DNA of 64,000 nucleotides from positions 2,670,501-2,734,500 of the forward strand of contig NZ_CP136759.1 in the NCBI RefSeq assembly GCF_032931615.1. Reading direction: 5' to 3'. Shown in pieces: positions 10,723-18,905 of this stretch (positions within the stretch are counted from its first letter, which is position 1; every line of letters begins with the position of its first letter). The stretch is from Palleronia sp. LCG004 (lineage in GTDB: Bacteria > Pseudomonadota > Alphaproteobacteria > Rhodobacterales > Rhodobacteraceae). Under the pieces are notes generated by a model. The model did no database searches. It saw nothing but the letters and a program-made list of their open reading frames with translations, and had not been told where the DNA came from. A program made the translations under genes and the position numbers.

Positions 10723-11727
10723 ATGACCCTAGGAAAGCAGATCGCCTGGGACGATACCGTCCTGCCATTCCAGCTCGATGCGTCGGATATCCGCGGCCGC
10801 GTCGGGCGGCTCGATACCACGTTGCAACAGGTCCTGTCGCAGCACGACTACCCGCCCGAGATCGAGGCGCTGGTCGCCGAGGCCACGTTGCTGACCGCGC
10901 TGATCGGCCAGACGATCAAGCTGCGCTGGAAGCTGTCGCTGCAGGTCAGGGGCGACGGGCCGGCCCGGCTCATCGCGACGGATTACTACGCGCCCGGCGA
11001 CGACGGAACGCCCGCGCGCATCCGCGCCTATGCGAGCTACGACGCCGACAGGCTCGAGAGCGGGGTCGATCCGTTCACGCAGATCGGCAAGGGCTATTTC
11101 GCGGTGCTGATGGATCAGGGCGACGGGACGCATCCCTATCAGGGGATCACGCCCGTCGCCGGCGGATCGCTGTCGTCCTGCGCCGAGACCTATTTCGCGC
11201 AGTCCGAGCAGCTCCCCTCGCGGTTCGCGCTGTCCTTCGGGCAGGCGCAGAGCCCCGGAGAGGGCAGCCAGTGGCGTGCGGGCGGCATCATGCTCCAGCA
11301 CATGCCCAAGGCCTCGCCGCTCAGGGCGGGTGCCGATGGCGGATCCGGCGATGCGGGACTGCTGCGGGCCGAGGACGTGCTCGACGGGGACGAGGCGGAG
11401 AACTGGAGCCGCGCGAACCTGCTTCTCGACACCGTCGAGGAGACCGAGCTGATCGGCCCGCATGTCGAGCCGACCGACCTGCTCGTCCGGCTGTTCCACG
11501 AGGAGAAGCCGCGCGTCTTCGACGCACAGCCGGTGAGCTTCGGCTGCACCTGCTCGGCCGATCGCGTGCGCCAGAGCCTGTCGATCTATTCCGCGAAGGA
11601 CATCGCGCACATGACGACGGAGGAGGGTATCGTGACCGCCGATTGCCAGTTCTGCGGGGCGCATTACGAATTCGACCCGAAGACGCTGGGCTTCGAGGCG
11701 GAGGCGGTGCCGGACGGCGATGGATGA
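10723..11727 (+). CDS. hslO: Redox-regulated chaperone Hsp33
   Basis: Hsp33 is a holdase activated by oxidation and unfolding. The redox switch is intact: Cys275-x-Cys277 and Cys308-x-x-Cys311 (CTC and CQFC), which bind zinc in the reduced form. I use the ATG at 10723, with AAGGAAG at correct spacing, rather than the one ten codons earlier at 10693. The product is 334 residues, somewhat longer than the E. coli protein. It overlaps the next Nudix gene by eight bases, so hslO-Nudix-cca form one transcription unit. Confidence 0.95.
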   Translation: MTLGKQIAWDDTVLPFQLDASDIRGRVGRLDTTLQQVLSQHDYPPEIEALVAEATLLTALIGQTIKLRWKLSLQVRGDGPARLIATDYYAPGDDGTPARIRAYASYDADRLESGVDPFTQIGKGYFAVLMDQGDGTHPYQGITPVAGGSLSSCAETYFAQSEQLPSRFALSFGQAQSPGEGSQWRAGGIMLQHMPKASPLRAGADGGSGDAGLLRAEDVLDGDEAENWSRANLLLDTVEETELIGPHVEPTDLLVRLFHEEKPRVFDAQPVSFGCTCSADRVRQSLSIYSAKDIAHMTTEEGIVTADCQFCGAHYEFDPKTLGFEAEAVPDGDG

Positions 11728-12307
11728 GTGGCCCGCCCGGCTGCGCGCGGCACTCGCCCGCGAGACCGGGCCGTCCTCGGATTTCGACCTGAACAGACAG
11801 GCCGCCCCCCAGGCCGCGAAGCTGAGGGGGGCGGGCGTGCTCGTCCCCGTCTGCGCCCGGACGGGGACGCTGATCCTGACCAAGCGATCGGCCATGCTGA
11901 GCCAGCATCCCGGCCAGATCGCCTTTCCCGGCGGCAAGATCGATCCCGGCGACCGCGATGCGACGGCGGCCGCCCTGCGCGAGGCCCATGAGGAAATCGG
12001 CCTGCCGCCCGACGCGGTCGAGGTGCTGGGCGAATTGCCGGGCCACGAGACGGTGACGGGCTTTTCGATGACGCCTGTGCTGGGCCTCGTCACGCGGCAC
12101 TTCGATGAGGTGGCCGAGGCGGGCGAGGTGGCCGAGATCTTTCGCGTGCCGATGGAATTCGTGACGGATCGGGCCCGGTTCAGGGTCGAGGAACGCGACT
12201 GGCGCGGGCAGGCGCGGCGCTATTACGTCGTGCCCTACGGCCCCTACTACATCTGGGGGGCCACGGCGCGGATCCTGCACGGGCTGGCCGAGAGGCTTTC
12301 GACGTGA
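11720..12307 (+). CDS. Nudix hydrolase, CoA pyrophosphatase type
   Basis: A 195-residue Nudix protein of the YeaB/NudL branch, whose members cleave CoA to phosphopantetheine and 3',5'-ADP. It carries the branch signature LTKRSAMLSQHPGQIAFPGG directly before the Nudix box GGKIDPGDRDA...REAHEEIGL. There is no signal peptide. It overlaps hslO by eight bases and the GTG start of cca by four (GTGA), so translation is probably coupled. The assignment to CoA rests on the UPF0035 motif. Confidence 0.9.
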   Translation: MDEWPARLRAALARETGPSSDFDLNRQAAPQAAKLRGAGVLVPVCARTGTLILTKRSAMLSQHPGQIAFPGGKIDPGDRDATAAALREAHEEIGLPPDAVEVLGELPGHETVTGFSMTPVLGLVTRHFDEVAEAGEVAEIFRVPMEFVTDRARFRVEERDWRGQARRYYVVPYGPYYIWGATARILHGLAERLST

Positions 12308-13467
12308 TCCTCGACGGGCCGTGGCGGCACGATCCGGGCGCGGTGCAGGCGCTGGAGGTGCTGTCGCGGGGCGGGTATCGCGCGCTGGTCGTGGGCGGAT
12401 GCGTGCGCAACGCCGCGCTGGGCGAGGGGGCGAGCGATATCGACATCGCGACGGATGCGCCGCCCGAGCGCGTGATGGAGCTTGCCCGCGCGGCCGGTTT
12501 GAAGGCGGTGCCGACGGGGATCGAGCACGGCACGGTGACCCTGGTGGCGGACGGGCGCGGCTACGAGGTCACGACCTTTCGCCGCGACGTCGAGACCGAC
12601 GGGCGCCGTGCCGTCGTGGCATTCTCGGACCGGATCGAGGACGACGCGGCGCGGCGGGATTTCACGATGAACGCGCTCTATTCCGATGCGGACGGGCTGG
12701 TGATCGATCCGCTGGGCGGGCTCGACGACCTGATGGCGCGCAGGGTGCGCTTCGTCGGCGAGCCGCGCGCGCGCATCCGCGAGGATTACCTGCGGATCCT
12801 GCGCTATTTCCGGTTCCACGCCTGGTACGGGAATGCGGAGGACGGGCTCGACGCGGAGGCGCTGGCGGCATCCGCCGAGCTGGCCGAGGGGATCGAGCAG
12901 CTCTCGGCAGAGCGGGTCGGTGCCGAGATGCGCAAGCTGCTGGAGGCCCCGGACCCGGCCCCCGCGATCGGCGCGATGGAACAGGCGGGGATCCTCGCCC
13001 GCATCCTGCCGGGCGCATCGGTCGCGACACTGGGCGTGCTCGTCCATCTCGAGGAGCTGGCGGGGCAGGCACCCGAGGCGATGCGCCGTCTTGCCGCGCT
13101 GGGCGGTGAGGAGGCCCCCCGGCGGCTGCGCCTGTCGCGTGCCGAGGCCGGACGGCTCGACCTGCTGGTGCGCAGCATCCAGGGGACCGAGGGGGCAGCC
13201 GAACTCGCCTGGCGTCACGGAGCGGCCGTCGCGCGCGACGTGGAGCTTCTGCGGGCGGCGAGCTACGGCGCGTTGCTGCCCGCCGATCTGGAGGCACGCA
13301 TCGCGAAGGGGGCCGCCGCGGAGTTTCCCGTGCGGGGCGCGGATCTGAAGGGGCGATACGAAGGGCCCGGGATCGGTGTCGCGCTGAGGCGGATGGAGGC
13401 GCGTTGGATCGCATCGGGCTTCGCGCTCGACCGGGAGGCCCTGCTCGACGGGGCGGATCCCGAGTGA
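12304..13467 (+). CDS. cca: CCA tRNA nucleotidyltransferase
   Basis: This enzyme adds or repairs the CCA end of tRNAs. The 387-residue protein has GGCVRNAALG followed by the metal-binding DIDIATDA (D45 and D47), then RRDFTMNALY and the template-reading region IREDYLRILRYFRFHAWYG, as in class II CCA-adding enzymes of alphaproteobacteria. The start is GTG at 12304, overlapping the upstream Nudix stop (GTGA). None of the CCA-less tRNA substrates are encoded in this window. Confidence 0.95.
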   Translation: MILDGPWRHDPGAVQALEVLSRGGYRALVVGGCVRNAALGEGASDIDIATDAPPERVMELARAAGLKAVPTGIEHGTVTLVADGRGYEVTTFRRDVETDGRRAVVAFSDRIEDDAARRDFTMNALYSDADGLVIDPLGGLDDLMARRVRFVGEPRARIREDYLRILRYFRFHAWYGNAEDGLDAEALAASAELAEGIEQLSAERVGAEMRKLLEAPDPAPAIGAMEQAGILARILPGASVATLGVLVHLEELAGQAPEAMRRLAALGGEEAPRRLRLSRAEAGRLDLLVRSIQGTEGAAELAWRHGAAVARDVELLRAASYGALLPADLEARIAKGAAAEFPVRGADLKGRYEGPGIGVALRRMEARWIASGFALDREALLDGADPE

Positions 13468-13517
13468 GCGGGGGGCGGTTGCGCGTCGGGCCGTTCGGGC
13501 GCAGATAGGAGGCTCCC

Positions 13518-15350
13518 ATGATCCGCAATCTCTCCTCCCTCATCGACGCATTCCGCCCCGCGGACGGCCCGCCGCCGCGCACGCTCTGGGCGTTCCTTGT
13601 CTGGACGCTCAAGGGGTCGTGGTTGTGGCTGGGCGTCTCGGCGTTCATCTCGTCGCTGGCGGGCGTGGCCGAGGTGGTCACGGCGCTGATCCTCGGGCGG
13701 ATCATCGATTCGGCCGTGGGAACGGGCGTTTCGGACTATTTCTCGCAGAATACCGGCCTGCTGATCGGGGCGGTCGTGTTCTTCCTGCTGATCCGGCCGA
13801 TCCTCTTCGGGGCGAGTGCGACGGCCAACTCGGTCATCGTGGCACCCAACGTCAATCCGCTGGTCCTGAGCCGGCTGCATCGCTGGACGCTGGGCCAGGC
13901 GGTCACGTTCTTCGACGACGATTTCGCGGGCCGCATCGCGCAGAAGCAGATGCAGACGAGCCGGGCGATCACCGATGTCGTGTCGGAGATCATCAACGTG
14001 GGCTTCTTCGCGCTGGCCACGCTGATCGGATCGACGCTGCTGCTGACCACGATCAACATGTGGATGGCGCTGGGCCTGGGGATCTGGGTGCTGGGCTATC
14101 TGTGGCTGATCCGCTGGTTCATGCCGCGCATCCGCGTGCGCGCCAAGGGCCGCGCGGCGGCGCGTGCGATGGTGTCGGGGCAGGTCGTCGACACGATCAC
14201 CAACATCAAGACCGTGAAGCTTTTCGGGCATTCGGACTACGAGGATCGCGCGGCGCTGGGCTCGATCGCGCAGTTCCGCGAGACGGTCATCGATTTCGGG
14301 GTGCTCTCGGGGGCGTTCCGCTTCGCGCTGATGACGCTGGCGGGAATCCTGCCGGTGCTGCTGATCGGCGGGACGCTCTGGCTCTGGTCGGTGGGGATGG
14401 CGTCGGCGGGCGACATCGCGGCGGCGGGGGCCATCGCGATCCGCATCGCGCAGATGACGGGCTGGGTGTCGTTCACGCTCATGTCGATCTACGCGTCGCT
14501 GGGCGAGGCGGAGGACGGGATGATGACGCTGACGCCGCCGCACACGCTCGTCGATGCCGAAGATGCGCGCGAGCTGAGGGGTGGCGGCGCGGTGCGGTTC
14601 GAGGGCGTGACCTTCGCCTATGGCCGCGAGACGGGCGGCATCCGCGACATCGACCTGTCGATCGGGGCGGGCGAGAAGATCGGCATCGTCGGCGCCTCGG
14701 GCGCGGGGAAATCGACGCTCGTGGCGCTGCTCCTCCGGCTCTACGATCCCGAGCGGGGGCGCATCACCATCGACGGGCACGACATCCGCGACCTCACGCA
14801 GGAGAGCCTGCGCCGCCAGATCGGGATGGTCACGCAGGAGACGGCGATGTTCAACCGCTCGGCGCGGGAGAACATCCTCTATGGGCGCCCCGACGCGAGC
14901 GACGACGAGATGCGGCGCGCGGCCCACCGCGCCGAAGCGGGCGAGTTCATCGCGTCGCTTGCCGATTTCCGGGGGCGCGAAGGCTACGACGCCTATCTGG
15001 GCGAGCGGGGCGTGAAGCTCTCGGGCGGGCAGAGGCAGCGCATCGCGCTGGCCCGCGCGATCCTGAAGGACGCGCCGATCCTGGTGCTGGACGAGGCGAC
15101 GAGCGCGCTCGACAGCGAGGTGGAGGCCGCGATCCAGACCGCGCTCGACCGGGTGATGGAGGGCAAGACCGTCCTCGCCATCGCGCACCGCCTGTCGACC
15201 ATCGCGCAGATGGACCGGATCGTGGTGCTGGAGGGCGGCCGCATCGTCGAGGAGGGAACGCATGACGACCTCCTGGCGCGGCAGGGGACCTATGCGCGCT
15301 ACTGGGCGCGGCAATCGGGCGGTTTCATGGGACTGGATGCGGCGGAATGA
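13518..15350 (+). CDS. ABC exporter, fused membrane and ATPase domains
   Basis: A 610-residue half-transporter of the lipid/multidrug exporter type. About six membrane segments occupy residues 30-320. The ATPase domain has Walker A GASGAGKST near 392, the signature LSGGQRQR near 501 and Walker B ILVLDEATSALD near 520. It is preceded by a clear Shine-Dalgarno (AGGAGG) and separated from cca by 50 bases. It overlaps the RNA methyltransferase gene by four bases (ATGA). As a half-size transporter it must dimerise. Substrate cannot be predicted. Confidence 0.92.
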   Translation: MIRNLSSLIDAFRPADGPPPRTLWAFLVWTLKGSWLWLGVSAFISSLAGVAEVVTALILGRIIDSAVGTGVSDYFSQNTGLLIGAVVFFLLIRPILFGASATANSVIVAPNVNPLVLSRLHRWTLGQAVTFFDDDFAGRIAQKQMQTSRAITDVVSEIINVGFFALATLIGSTLLLTTINMWMALGLGIWVLGYLWLIRWFMPRIRVRAKGRAAARAMVSGQVVDTITNIKTVKLFGHSDYEDRAALGSIAQFRETVIDFGVLSGAFRFALMTLAGILPVLLIGGTLWLWSVGMASAGDIAAAGAIAIRIAQMTGWVSFTLMSIYASLGEAEDGMMTLTPPHTLVDAEDARELRGGGAVRFEGVTFAYGRETGGIRDIDLSIGAGEKIGIVGASGAGKSTLVALLLRLYDPERGRITIDGHDIRDLTQESLRRQIGMVTQETAMFNRSARENILYGRPDASDDEMRRAAHRAEAGEFIASLADFRGREGYDAYLGERGVKLSGGQRQRIALARAILKDAPILVLDEATSALDSEVEAAIQTALDRVMEGKTVLAIAHRLSTIAQMDRIVVLEGGRIVEEGTHDDLLARQGTYARYWARQSGGFMGLDAAE

Positions 15351-16564
15351 CGGACGAGGTGACGATCGAGCGGCTGGGCCATCTGGGCGACGGTATCGCG
15401 GCGGGGCCGGTCTTCGTGCCGCGCACGCTTCCGGGCGAGGTCGTGGCGGGCGCGCGGGAGGGCGACCGCATCCCCGCGCCGAAGATCCGCACCCCGAGCG
15501 CGGAGCGCGTCGCGGCCGCCTGCCCGCATTACAATTCCTGCGGGGCCTGCGCGGTCATGCATGCGACCGACGCCTTCGTGGCCGACTGGAAGATCGGAAT
15601 CGTGCGGCATGCGCTGGCGGGGTACGGGCTCGACGCGCCGATCGCCGGGATCGCGACCTCACCGCCAGAAAGCCGGCGGCGGGCGGTGCTGTCGGGGCGG
15701 CGTACCAAGAAGGGCGCGCTGGTGGGATTCCATGCCCGCGCGTCGGACACGATCACCGCGATCCCGTCCTGCCGCGTCGTGGTGCCGGCGATCCGTGCCG
15801 CGCTCGCCCCGCTCGAGGCGCTGGTCGTGGCGGGCGGGTCGCGGAAGGGCGAGCTGGCGATCACGGTCACCGACGGGCCTGCGGGGCTCGACGTGGCGGT
15901 GGCGGGCGGCAAGACGCCCGACCGGGCCCTGTCCGAGGAGCTGGCCGCCATCGCGGGCGCCGCGGATTTCGCACGGCTGAGCTGGAACGACGAGCTGGTG
16001 GCGCAGGCGCGCGCGCCGTTCCAGATGATGGACGGGCTGCGCGTGGTGCCGCCGCCGGGCGCGTTCCTGCAGGCGACGCTGGCAGGCGAGGCCGCGCTGC
16101 GCGAAGCCGTCGCCGGGATCGCCGCGGGGGCGGAGCGGGTGGTCGACCTTTATGCCGGCTGCGGGACCTTCGCCCTGCCGCTGAGCCGGATGGCGGAGAT
16201 CCACGCGGTCGAGGGGCTGGAGGCACTGTCATCCGCCACGTTCGAGGGCTGGCGCGCCGAAGGCGGGCTGCACCGGCTGAGCGTCGAGACGCGTGACCTT
16301 TCCTCGCGTCCGTTGGTGCCCCTGGAGCTCGACAAGTTCGATGCGGCGGTGATCGACCCGCCACGGGCGGGGGCCGAGGCGCAGATGCGCGCCCTTGTCG
16401 ATAGTGCCGTCGCCACGATCGCGGCGGTGTCGTGCAACCCCGCGACCTTCGCGCGCGACGCGGCCATCGCGGTGGCTGCCGGGTTCGCGATCCGCGAGAT
16501 CCGCGTCGTGGACCAGTTCCGCTGGTCGCCGCATATCGAGCTTGTGGCGCATCTCGCGCGCTAG
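15347..16564 (+). CDS. SAM-dependent RNA m5U methyltransferase (RumA/RlmD family)
   Basis: A 405-residue member of the TrmA/RlmC/RlmD family, which methylates uridine C5 in rRNA or tRNA. An N-terminal TRAM-like segment (GHLGDGIAAGPVFVPRTLPG) precedes iron-sulfur cysteines at C59, C65, C68 (CPHYNSCGAC) and probably one near residue 144. The SAM-binding stretch is VVDLYAGCGTFALPL. The family motifs VIDPPRAGAE and the catalytic VSCNPATFARD are present near the C-terminus. Which rRNA or tRNA position it modifies cannot be read here. It overlaps the ABC exporter gene by four bases. Confidence 0.92.
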   Translation: MTDEVTIERLGHLGDGIAAGPVFVPRTLPGEVVAGAREGDRIPAPKIRTPSAERVAAACPHYNSCGACAVMHATDAFVADWKIGIVRHALAGYGLDAPIAGIATSPPESRRRAVLSGRRTKKGALVGFHARASDTITAIPSCRVVVPAIRAALAPLEALVVAGGSRKGELAITVTDGPAGLDVAVAGGKTPDRALSEELAAIAGAADFARLSWNDELVAQARAPFQMMDGLRVVPPPGAFLQATLAGEAALREAVAGIAAGAERVVDLYAGCGTFALPLSRMAEIHAVEGLEALSSATFEGWRAEGGLHRLSVETRDLSSRPLVPLELDKFDAAVIDPPRAGAEAQMRALVDSAVATIAAVSCNPATFARDAAIAVAAGFAIREIRVVDQFRWSPHIELVAHLAR

Positions 16565-16678
16565 AATTGCAACGAGGCAATCCTCACGGCCTTGTGAAGC
16601 CAATGAATCGTGCGCGATGGCGGAAATCTGCGCTATGACAATCGGCAAAACAGACAATAGAGGGCGGGCAGGGCTCCG

Positions 16679-17182
16679 ATGTCACTTATACGTATGACGC
16701 TGGCGGTATTGGCGCTGGCGATGCTGAGCGCGTGCGGCGATTCCAAGTTCCGCAGCTATGACGGCCCCGAGGTTACCCGGGTCGTCGTCTTCAAGACCGA
16801 GCGCGTGGTGCAGCTGATGCATCGCGACACGGTGCTCAAACGCTATGGCATGGGGCTCGGCTTCGCGCCTCAGGGCCACAAGCGGTTCGAGGGCGACGGA
16901 AGAACGCCCGAGGGGCATTACTACATCGACAGGCGCAATCCCAATTCGAACTATCACCTGTCGATCGGGATCTCCTATCCCAACGTGGTGGACCGGGCGC
17001 AGGCAGATGCGCTGGGCCTCTCGCCGGGGGGCAACATCTTCATCCACGGCGTGGGCAAGAACGTGGATCGCAAGACGGCCAAGGGCGACTGGACGGCCGG
17101 CTGCATCGCCGTTCAGGACCGCGAGATGGAGGAGATCTATGCGATGGTGCGCGACGGGACGCCGATCACCATCTATCCCTGA
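16679..17182 (+). CDS. L,D-transpeptidase lipoprotein (YkuD domain)
   Basis: A 167-residue YkuD-domain protein that would cross-link peptidoglycan (3-3 links) or attach proteins to it. The N-terminus ends in a lipobox LSAC near residue 19, so it should be a periplasm-facing lipoprotein. The catalytic site is complete: IFIHGVG, then GDWTAGCIAV with Cys142 as nucleophile. The gene converges with the CAP-domain gene, only six bases apart, and a second L,D-transpeptidase lies at 17902. Confidence 0.92.
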   Translation: MSLIRMTLAVLALAMLSACGDSKFRSYDGPEVTRVVVFKTERVVQLMHRDTVLKRYGMGLGFAPQGHKRFEGDGRTPEGHYYIDRRNPNSNYHLSIGISYPNVVDRAQADALGLSPGGNIFIHGVGKNVDRKTAKGDWTAGCIAVQDREMEEIYAMVRDGTPITIYP

Positions 17183-17188
17183 GACGGA

Positions 17189-17731
17189 TCAGAACCCGAC
17201 GGCACCGGCGGAGCCGGGCCGTCCGGTGACCATCGTCCACCAGATCTTTCCGCCGGGTTCCTGGAACCACGAGAAGCCCAGGTCGCGCGCCTCGGGGTTG
17301 AGGATGACCGCGCGCTGATCCTCCGCGCTCATCCAGGCGGAGAGGGTCTCGAGCTCGGTCTCGTAGGTCTCGGAGATGTTCTCGCCCAGAAGCTCGCCGC
17401 GATAGCCGACGCGCCGCGCCCGGTCGAGCGGAGAGGACCCGTCAGAGCCGAAATGCCACGGGCGGTTCTGCACCGACATGTCGCGCGAATGGGTCGCCGC
17501 GGCGGCCGTGAGTTCGGCATTGAGCGCGACCGGGGCCGCGCCCGCGGCCTGCCGTACGGCGTTCACCCCGTCGAGGAACCGAAGCTGGATCCGGTCGGAA
17601 TCGCCCGAATTGATCTGGTAGAGCTGCGGCAGCGGGCGTCCGTCGGGCCCGTAGGCGACCTGTGCGGGGGGTGCCGAACAGGCCATGAGGGTCAGGCCGG
17701 CGATCGTCGTCAGCGCGATGGTACGGATCAT
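17189..17731 (-). CDS. CAP-domain (SCP/PR-1) lipoprotein
   Basis: A 180-residue protein with a lipobox (TLMACS, Cys18) and a CAP domain. The family hallmarks are visible: VNAVRQAAGAAPVALNAELTAAA, HSRDMSVQNRPWHFG and GENISETYE. Bacterial CAP proteins are envelope proteins of mostly unknown biochemistry; some are linked to the cell wall. It lies between two L,D-transpeptidase genes and is divergent from the second one (170 bases between starts), which suggests an envelope role. Confidence 0.9.
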   Translation of the reverse strand: MIRTIALTTIAGLTLMACSAPPAQVAYGPDGRPLPQLYQINSGDSDRIQLRFLDGVNAVRQAAGAAPVALNAELTAAAATHSRDMSVQNRPWHFGSDGSSPLDRARRVGYRGELLGENISETYETELETLSAWMSAEDQRAVILNPEARDLGFSWFQEPGGKIWWTMVTGRPGSAGAVGF

Positions 17732-17901
17732 CAGAGGTGGTTTCCCGCTATGTCACATACGGGCCATACCGCTTTCGCCCCGCGCGATCAATTCCGTCGC
17801 GAAACCCTTGGGAATAGCGCATGACGTTTCTTTGAATTGCGCGAAAGGCCCGCGGATCATAGTTTCGTGATCGATTCGTTCCCGAACATCCGGAGTTTTC
17901 C

Positions 17902-18495
17902 ATGTCCCAGTCGTCGCATGACCGTCTGACCCGCCGCCTGTTCCTGGGGAGTGCGGCCGCCACGTTCGCCGCGCCGGCCCTCGCGCAGAATGCCGGCACC
18001 ACGGAATTCCGCCCCGAAGTGTCGAACGTGATCCGCCGCAATGCGTCGAGTTTCCGAATGCTCGACTGGCAGCCCTATTTCGATTCGCTGAGGGGCGGCG
18101 CCATCCTCGTCGATATCACGTCCCGCGCGCTGCATTTCTGGAACGAGGACGAATCGGTCTATAAGCTCTACCCGACATCCGTGCCCGAGACCGACGACCT
18201 GACCCGCAAGGGCCGCACGGAGGTCATCCGCAAGGTCGAGGGGCCGAGCTGGGCCCCGACGCCCGCGATGAAGGAGCGCAACCCCGAATGGCCGGATTTC
18301 ATCGGCCCGGGTCCGGACAATCCGCTTGGTACGCACGCATTGTATCTCAGCTGGCAATATTACCGGATCCACGGAACGCAGGACACGCGCAAGATCGGTC
18401 GGCGGTCCTCGAACGGCTGCATCGGCCTTTACAACAACCATATCGAAGAGCTTTACGGCCTGGCCGGGGCGGGGACGCAGGTGTTGCTAATTTGA
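17902..18495 (+). CDS. L,D-transpeptidase with Tat signal
   Basis: A 197-residue YkuD-domain protein. The N-terminus reads RRLFLGSAAATFAAPALA, a twin-arginine signal, so it should be exported folded. The catalytic motif is GRRSSNGCIGLYN with Cys173 as nucleophile, preceded by the conserved IHGT. The Shine-Dalgarno CCGGAG lies six to eight bases before the ATG. Its export route differs from that of the lipoprotein paralogue at 16679. Confidence 0.92.
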   Translation: MSQSSHDRLTRRLFLGSAAATFAAPALAQNAGTTEFRPEVSNVIRRNASSFRMLDWQPYFDSLRGGAILVDITSRALHFWNEDESVYKLYPTSVPETDDLTRKGRTEVIRKVEGPSWAPTPAMKERNPEWPDFIGPGPDNPLGTHALYLSWQYYRIHGTQDTRKIGRRSSNGCIGLYNNHIEELYGLAGAGTQVLLI

Positions 18496-18500
18496 CAAAG

Positions 18501-18529
18501 TGGCCGGCGATTGGAACCCAAAACGGCCA
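18501..18529 (+). terminator. Hairpin after the Tat L,D-transpeptidase gene
   Basis: TGGCCG at 18501-18506 pairs with CGGCCA at 18524-18529, and an inner TTGG-AAC-CCAA stem stacks inside. It lies five bases past the stop. No strong T-run follows, so termination may be weak or Rho-assisted. Confidence 0.4.
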
Positions 18530-18570
18530 AGCGAACTTTCCAGTCCGTCATTGTTACTGATTAAAAAGTC

Positions 18571-18608
18571 GGTGAGGAACAGTCTTAGGTGCCTGCTGAG
18601 GCCTCACC
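18571..18608 (+). promoter_or_regulatory. Nested inverted repeats in leader of the 62-residue gene
   Basis: GGTGAGG (18571-18577) is complementary to CCTCACC (18602-18608), and GCCT-GCTG-AGGC lies inside. GTGCCT near 18589 can alternatively pair with AGGCAC near 18616. The two pairings overlap, so the leader could switch between folds. Confidence 0.35.
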
Positions 18609-18644
18609 ATCGAATAGGCACCGGGCGTATACTGGAGATACGAT

Positions 18645-18833
18645 ATGAAGAAACTTGCACTTGCCGCCGCTCTCTCGATCACCGCTACGGGCGCTTTCGC
18701 CGGCGGCATGGCTCCCCAGCCGGCCCCGATGATGGAGCCCGAAGTCGTGGTCGAAGAGTCCTCGGGCTCCTCGGGCGGCATCGTGATCCCGCTTCTGCTG
18801 CTCGCCGTCGTGGCGGCTGCCGTCGCAGACTGA
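18645..18833 (+). CDS. Small exported protein, 62 residues, function unknown
   Basis: The product opens with a classic signal peptide (MKKLALAAALSITATGAFAGG), continues with a Pro/Met/acidic stretch (MAPQPAPMMEPEVVVEE) and a Ser/Gly linker, and ends in a hydrophobic segment IVIPLLLLAVVAAAVAD that could anchor it in the membrane. GGAGATACGAT before the ATG supplies a ribosome site. A strong terminator follows 21 bases after the stop, and the 5' leader is structured. A gene of this shape is common in the same place in related genomes, but I do not recognise a named family. Confidence 0.75.
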   Translation: MKKLALAAALSITATGAFAGGMAPQPAPMMEPEVVVEESSGSSGGIVIPLLLLAVVAAAVAD

Positions 18834-18854
18834 TCGGTCGACAATCTGATCATG

Positions 18855-18890
18855 AAGCGGTCGGGCAGAAATGCCCGGCCGCTTTTCGTT
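18855..18890 (+). terminator. Intrinsic terminator after the 62-residue gene
   Basis: AAGCGGTCGGGC and GCCCGGCCGCTT make a 12-base-pair stem (one G-T wobble) with loop AGAAAT, followed by TTCGTTT. It stands between the small gene and the convergent hemH stop at 18906. Confidence 0.8.
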
Positions 18891-18905
18891 TCGAAGGTCC
18901 CGCCG

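Noticed and set aside
17861..17885. GTTCCCGAAC palindrome before the second L,D-transpeptidase as an EcfG or LexA-like site
   Set aside because: No CGTT lies at 16-17 bases in either direction, and the sequence does not match GAAC-N4-GTTC of alphaproteobacterial LexA.
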